Source: an uncultured Mucilaginibacter sp. (GTDB taxonomy: Bacteria > Bacteroidota > Bacteroidia > Sphingobacteriales > Sphingobacteriaceae). From it: a DNA stretch of 64,000 bases. Location of the stretch: assembly GCF_913773635.1 (NCBI RefSeq), contig NZ_CAJYGQ010000003.1:62001-126000 (forward strand), in the 5' to 3' direction. Made by a program: the position numbers and the translations under genes. Each line of letters begins with the position of its first letter. Positions within the stretch are counted from its first letter, which is position 1. Shown here in pieces: positions 60,619 to 64,000 of this stretch. Under the pieces are notes generated by a model. That model ran no database searches. It saw only the letters and a program-made list of their open reading frames with translations, and was not told where the DNA came from.

Positions 60619-61584
60619 ATGTCATTATACCGTTCGGATGTAGAAGCTGCTGATGCCCTTAAAACGGCCTATCAGAATATAAGAACCGAAATTGCCAAAG
60701 TAATTGTTGGGCAGGATGAGGTAGTTAAATCTGTTTTAATTTCCATATTCAGTAACGGTCATTGTTTATTGGTAGGTGTGCCCGGCCTTGCAAAAACTTT
60801 GCTGGTGCAAACCATAGCGCGGGTGCTTGACCTTGATTTTAACCGTGTGCAGTTTACGCCCGATTTAATGCCATCAGACATTATTGGCGCCGAAATATTA
60901 GGTGAAGACCGCCACTTTAAATTCATTAAAGGCCCTATTTTCTCTAACATCATTCTGGCAGATGAGATAAACCGTACACCACCAAAAACGCAGGCAGCCT
61001 TGCTGGAAGCCATGCAGGAGAAGGCAGTTACCGCAGCAGGTATAACGCATAAACTTCAGCAGCCGTTTTTTGTACTGGCAACGCAAAACCCAATTGAGCA
61101 GGAGGGCACCTACCCGCTTCCGGAGGCTCAGTTAGATCGTTTTATGTTTAACGTTACATTGGGCTATCCTACCTTTGCCGAAGAATTGCAGGTGGTAAAA
61201 AATACTACCAGTACCAGCAAAGTTGAGTTAAGTAAAATCATCGGGGCTGCCGAGATTGTAGCATTTCAGCAACTGGTACGTAACATTCCGGTAAGTGATA
61301 ATGTGTTGGAATATGCCGTAAAAATGGTAGCTAAAACCCGCCCGCAGGGAGAGTTGGCCACAGACAACGTGAAGCGTTTTTTAAACTGGGGAGCCGGTCC
61401 GCGTGCATCGCAATACCTTGTACTTGGCGCAAAATGCCATGCGGTGATAAGCGGCAAATACTCGCCCGATATCGAAGATGTACAAGCTGTAGCTAAACCT
61501 ATATTAAGGCACCGCATAGTGCGCAGTTACCATGCCGAAGCCGAAGGTTTATCAACGGATCAGATTATTGAGCAGCTTTTTTAA
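60619..61584 (+). CDS. MoxR-family AAA ATPase
   Basis: A 321-residue ATPase. Walker A is GVPGLAKTLL (the variant with Ala before Lys is typical), Walker B is ILADEINRTPPKTQAALLEAMQE, with sensor ATQNPIEQEGTYPLPEAQLDRF and a C-terminal lid domain. MoxR proteins act as chaperones for VWA-domain or metal-containing complexes; no VWA gene is beside it here. It is in an operon with the SurA-like gene. Confidence 0.93.
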   Translation: MSLYRSDVEAADALKTAYQNIRTEIAKVIVGQDEVVKSVLISIFSNGHCLLVGVPGLAKTLLVQTIARVLDLDFNRVQFTPDLMPSDIIGAEILGEDRHFKFIKGPIFSNIILADEINRTPPKTQAALLEAMQEKAVTAAGITHKLQQPFFVLATQNPIEQEGTYPLPEAQLDRFMFNVTLGYPTFAEELQVVKNTTSTSKVELSKIIGAAEIVAFQQLVRNIPVSDNVLEYAVKMVAKTRPQGELATDNVKRFLNWGAGPRASQYLVLGAKCHAVISGKYSPDIEDVQAVAKPILRHRIVRSYHAEAEGLSTDQIIEQLF

Positions 61585-61604
61585 AACTTTATTTATTGAT
61601 ATGC

Positions 61605-61653
61605 AGGTTATTCGGCTTAGCGTTTTCGCAAAGGTTGAATAGCCTCTTTTTTT
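61605..61653 (+). terminator. Intrinsic terminator or attenuator directly before pth
   Basis: AGGTTATTC (61605-61613) pairs with GAATAGCCT (61637-61645), with an inner stem of CTT/AAG and GCG/CGC around TTTT. Seven T residues (61647-61653) end five bases before the pth ATG. It can end the MoxR transcript, and could also control entry into pth. Confidence 0.8.
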
Positions 61654-61658
61654 GAAAT

Positions 61659-62219
61659 ATGAAATACCTTATAGTAGGCTTGGGCAACATAGGTCCTGAG
61701 TATCGTGATACACGCCATAACATTGGCTTTATGATTTTGGATGAGCTTGCTAAACAGGAAGGCTCATCATTTCATAACATGCGGTTGGCCTATTATACCG
61801 AGGTAGGTTACAAAGGCCGCACGCTTCACCTAATTAAGCCAACCACTTACATGAACTTAAGCGGCAAGGCCTTAAACTACTGGATGGGGCAGCTTAAAAT
61901 ACCGGTTGAAAACGTGTTGGTGCTGGTTGATGACTTAGCGCTACCTTTGGGTACCGTTCGCCTTAAGCCTAAGGGCAGTGCCGCCGGGCATAACGGGTTA
62001 AAAAATATTGAGCAGATACTTGGTCATAATAACTATCCGCGCTTGCGTTTCGGCATAGGTGATAACTACCCAAAAGGTAAACAGGTTGACTTTGTACTGA
62101 GCGGATTTGATGACGACGAAAAACCTGAACTCCCTGCTTTAATTGACCGCTCTATTGAAATGATTAAAAGCTTTGCAACCGTAGGCACCGAACTGACTAT
62201 GACTCGCTTTAACAAGTAA
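61659..62219 (+). CDS. pth: Peptidyl-tRNA hydrolase
   Basis: A 186-residue enzyme that frees tRNA from aborted peptidyl-tRNA. Active-site motifs are VGLGNIGPEY (Asn10), TRHNIGF (His20), TYMNLSGKA, VLVDDLALPLG and GSAAGHNGLKNI; all expected residues are present. Length is normal. Its ATG comes five bases after a T-tract of a strong terminator hairpin. Confidence 0.95.
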   Translation: MKYLIVGLGNIGPEYRDTRHNIGFMILDELAKQEGSSFHNMRLAYYTEVGYKGRTLHLIKPTTYMNLSGKALNYWMGQLKIPVENVLVLVDDLALPLGTVRLKPKGSAAGHNGLKNIEQILGHNNYPRLRFGIGDNYPKGKQVDFVLSGFDDDEKPELPALIDRSIEMIKSFATVGTELTMTRFNK

Positions 62220-62408
62220 GTTAAAAAATGTTAAATTTTGGTTAAACCGGCTGTGAGCTATTTTTAATAGGTTGATGTTTAGTAATTTGCAAAAAAAATG
62301 ATCAATTGTTGTAACTATTTTAAAAGGAACAACATCTATTAGATAGAAACGGCGTAAACCGTTGTTGAGCTACATACTATTAACTGACACCCACTTATCA
62401 CACCCAAA

Positions 62409-64000
62409 ATGAAAAAAGCTTTACTAAGCGCAGTACTATTTGTTTTAACCTTTAATTTAACCTTTGGGCAAACTCAGCCCGCAGCAACTGCTACTGTAAA
62501 GGGTGTGGTTATTGATTCGGCTAAGAAGGAGCCTTTAGGTTATGCTACCGTAGCTTTGGTTGATGCCGCTACAAATGCTCCTGTAAAAAGTACCTTCACT
62601 AAAGATGACGGCAGCTTTGTATTAGCCGGCCTTGCCTTAAAACCCTACAAACTTGCTTTAGTAAATGTGGGTTACGGAACCAAAAACATCAACATTGGTA
62701 CCCCCAAAACAACAACTGATTTAGGAAAGCTATATATGTCGCCGGTGTCAAACCAGTTAGGCGAAGTAAGCGTAACTATGGTTAAACCGCTGATGAAGCG
62801 TGAGGTTGACCGCATTGCTTATGACGTACAGGCCGACCCGGAAAGCAAAGTACTTACTGTGCTTGATTTAATGCGCAAAGTGCCTTTGCTGTCGGTAGAT
62901 GCATCTGACCAGATCAAACTACAGGGAAATACCAATTACAAAATTCTTATCAACGGTAAAGAGTCGGCTTTGATAGCACGCAACCCGGGTGATATCTTCA
63001 AGTCGATGCCTGCAAGTAATATTCAAAAAATTGAGGTGATTACTACTCCACCGGCAAAATACGATGCAGAAGGTATAGCAGGTATAATAAACATTATAAC
63101 CAAAAAAGATATTGAGCAAGGCTATAACGGTAGCGTTAATGCCCGTTACAGTAATTTGTGGGGTCCGGGTGTTAACGTAAACCTTACTGTCAAAAAAGGT
63201 AAATTTGGTTTTGGCGGTTACGCTGGTTACAACCGCAGAAATACTTTAACCAACAATTCGTCAAATAACACAATTAATCAAAGCCTTGATCCTAACGGCA
63301 CTGTTCGGTCATCAGATTTAACTCAGTTAGGAAGCAATACGCAAAAAGGTAATAACACTTACACCAGTGGCGAATTAACCTATGAGGGTGATAGCTTGAA
63401 CCTGCTTACCGGAACCATTGAATTTTACAAAGGGAATAACTACAACAACCGCGATTTATACTCTAATTTAGTTAGCTCAAATGCGGTAAACAGCAGAAGC
63501 TACCGCTCGCTGAATGATAACGATAATACTTACCGCGGACTTAGTGCCGGTTTAAATTACCAGTTAGGGTTTAAACGTAACAAAGAGCAGCTACTAACAG
63601 CATCATATAAGTACAACTCCTCAAAAAATGATCAGTTGAATGACATCAGCTTTCTTGATCGTATTAATTTTAACGATCCTAATTACCGCCAATTCAACAA
63701 TTCGGGTAATAATGAGCATACTTTACAATTGGATTATGTGCAACCCTTTAAAAAATTGAATTTTGAAGCGGGCGGCAAGGCTATATTCAGAGATAACTTT
63801 AGCGATAGCCGTAACGAACAATTTGACGGCACAAGCAATACATATATAAACATACCCCTGCCAGGAAGTAATTTTGATTACCAGCAAAATGTTTACAGCG
63901 TTTACAACTCGTATCAGTATAAGTTTAACGATAAATGGGTTGCAAAGGGTGGTTTGCGTTTTGAACATACAACGGTTAATTCAAACATAGGTGTAAATCA
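62409..64000 (+). CDS. TonB-dependent receptor-like outer-membrane beta-barrel protein, 3' end outside the window
   Basis: The open frame runs from the ATG at 62409 to the window edge (530 codons, no stop). Signal peptide MKKALLSAVLFVLTFNLTFGQ; residues about 25-110 are a carboxypeptidase-regulatory-like domain (VKGVVIDSAKKEPLGYATVA, then DGSFVLAGLALKPYKLALV); residues about 115-230 are the plug with LLSVDASDQIKLQGNTNYKI and IEVITTPPAKYDAEGIAGII; the rest are barrel strands rich in Asn, Tyr and Gly. This is the TonB-like family with an OMP_b-brl_3-type barrel, common in Bacteroidota. The ligand is unknown and no SusD partner can be seen. Confidence 0.9.
   Translation, partial: MKKALLSAVLFVLTFNLTFGQTQPAATATVKGVVIDSAKKEPLGYATVALVDAATNAPVKSTFTKDDGSFVLAGLALKPYKLALVNVGYGTKNINIGTPKTTTDLGKLYMSPVSNQLGEVSVTMVKPLMKREVDRIAYDVQADPESKVLTVLDLMRKVPLLSVDASDQIKLQGNTNYKILINGKESALIARNPGDIFKSMPASNIQKIEVITTPPAKYDAEGIAGIINIITKKDIEQGYNGSVNARYSNLWGPGVNVNLTVKKGKFGFGGYAGYNRRNTLTNNSSNNTINQSLDPNGTVRSSDLTQLGSNTQKGNNTYTSGELTYEGDSLNLLTGTIEFYKGNNYNNRDLYSNLVSSNAVNSRSYRSLNDNDNTYRGLSAGLNYQLGFKRNKEQLLTASYKYNSSKNDQLNDISFLDRINFNDPNYRQFNNSGNNEHTLQLDYVQPFKKLNFEAGGKAIFRDNFSDSRNEQFDGTSNTYINIPLPGSNFDYQQNVYSVYNSYQYKFNDKWVAKGGLRFEHTTVNSNIGVN

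Overview
The window is a chromosomal segment of a member of the Bacteroidota, most likely a soil or plant-associated Sphingobacteriaceae (Mucilaginibacter/Pedobacter-like). The evidence is the gene content (ftsX-DUF3098-uppP-truB-ribF block, DUF4293, DUF6249, DUF3098, OstA-like and head-GIN/DUF2807 proteins, an NrtR-type AraR), several promoter-like TAnnTTTG boxes, and a mix of pectin/arabinose catabolism with carotenoid and exopolysaccharide genes. I saw no tRNA, rRNA, CRISPR array, prophage or insertion sequence. The assignment to genus is inference.

Layout. 1-580 is the 3' end of a GH88/105 unsaturated-uronyl hydrolase. 727-4354 holds TerC and a two-gene DNA repair pair (ATP-dependent ligase and its associated exonuclease). 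4433-10358 is a minus-strand carotenoid-modification cluster: CruF-like hydratase, membrane glycosyltransferase, two tandem PlsC-like acyltransferases, an alpha/beta hydrolase, a CrtD-like desaturase and a small PH-like membrane protein, headed by tilS. The divergent gene encodes an OstA/LptA-like protein.

14151-33055 is a large exopolysaccharide locus: acetyltransferase, flippase, polymerase/ligase, nine glycosyltransferases (two paralogous pairs among them), a Wzc-like chain-length ATPase, a half-size TolC-like protein, a 3-amino-sugar pair (cupin ketoisomerase and DegT aminotransferase) and a 49-residue membrane protein. Embedded in it is a four-gene partner-switching module (membrane protein, receiver-PP2C phosphatase, STAS protein, HATPase kinase), which may control synthesis or export.

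33278-38158 is the L-arabinose operon araR-araB-araD-araA. AraR has a degenerate Nudix box, a 25-bp palindrome lies before araB, and both spacers between the structural genes carry long inverted repeats. 38280-47815 is mixed: lipoproteins, DUF2807, an orphan DUF47, a PL1 pectate lyase, a polysaccharide deacetylase, an ECF sigma operon, gpsA and a DEAD-box helicase. 47980-62219 is mostly housekeeping: truA, an ABC exporter, ftsX-DUF3098-uppP-truB-ribF, rdgB, a SurA-like isomerase, a MoxR ATPase and pth. The window ends inside a TonB-dependent-receptor-like outer-membrane barrel gene.

The most interesting parts are the acylated-carotenoid-glycoside hypothesis, the partner-switch module inside the polysaccharide locus, the ara operon control and spacer structures, two GTG-start genes with a promoter box only four bases upstream, and a terminator that ends five bases before the pth start codon. 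No completely unknown multi-gene system stood out.
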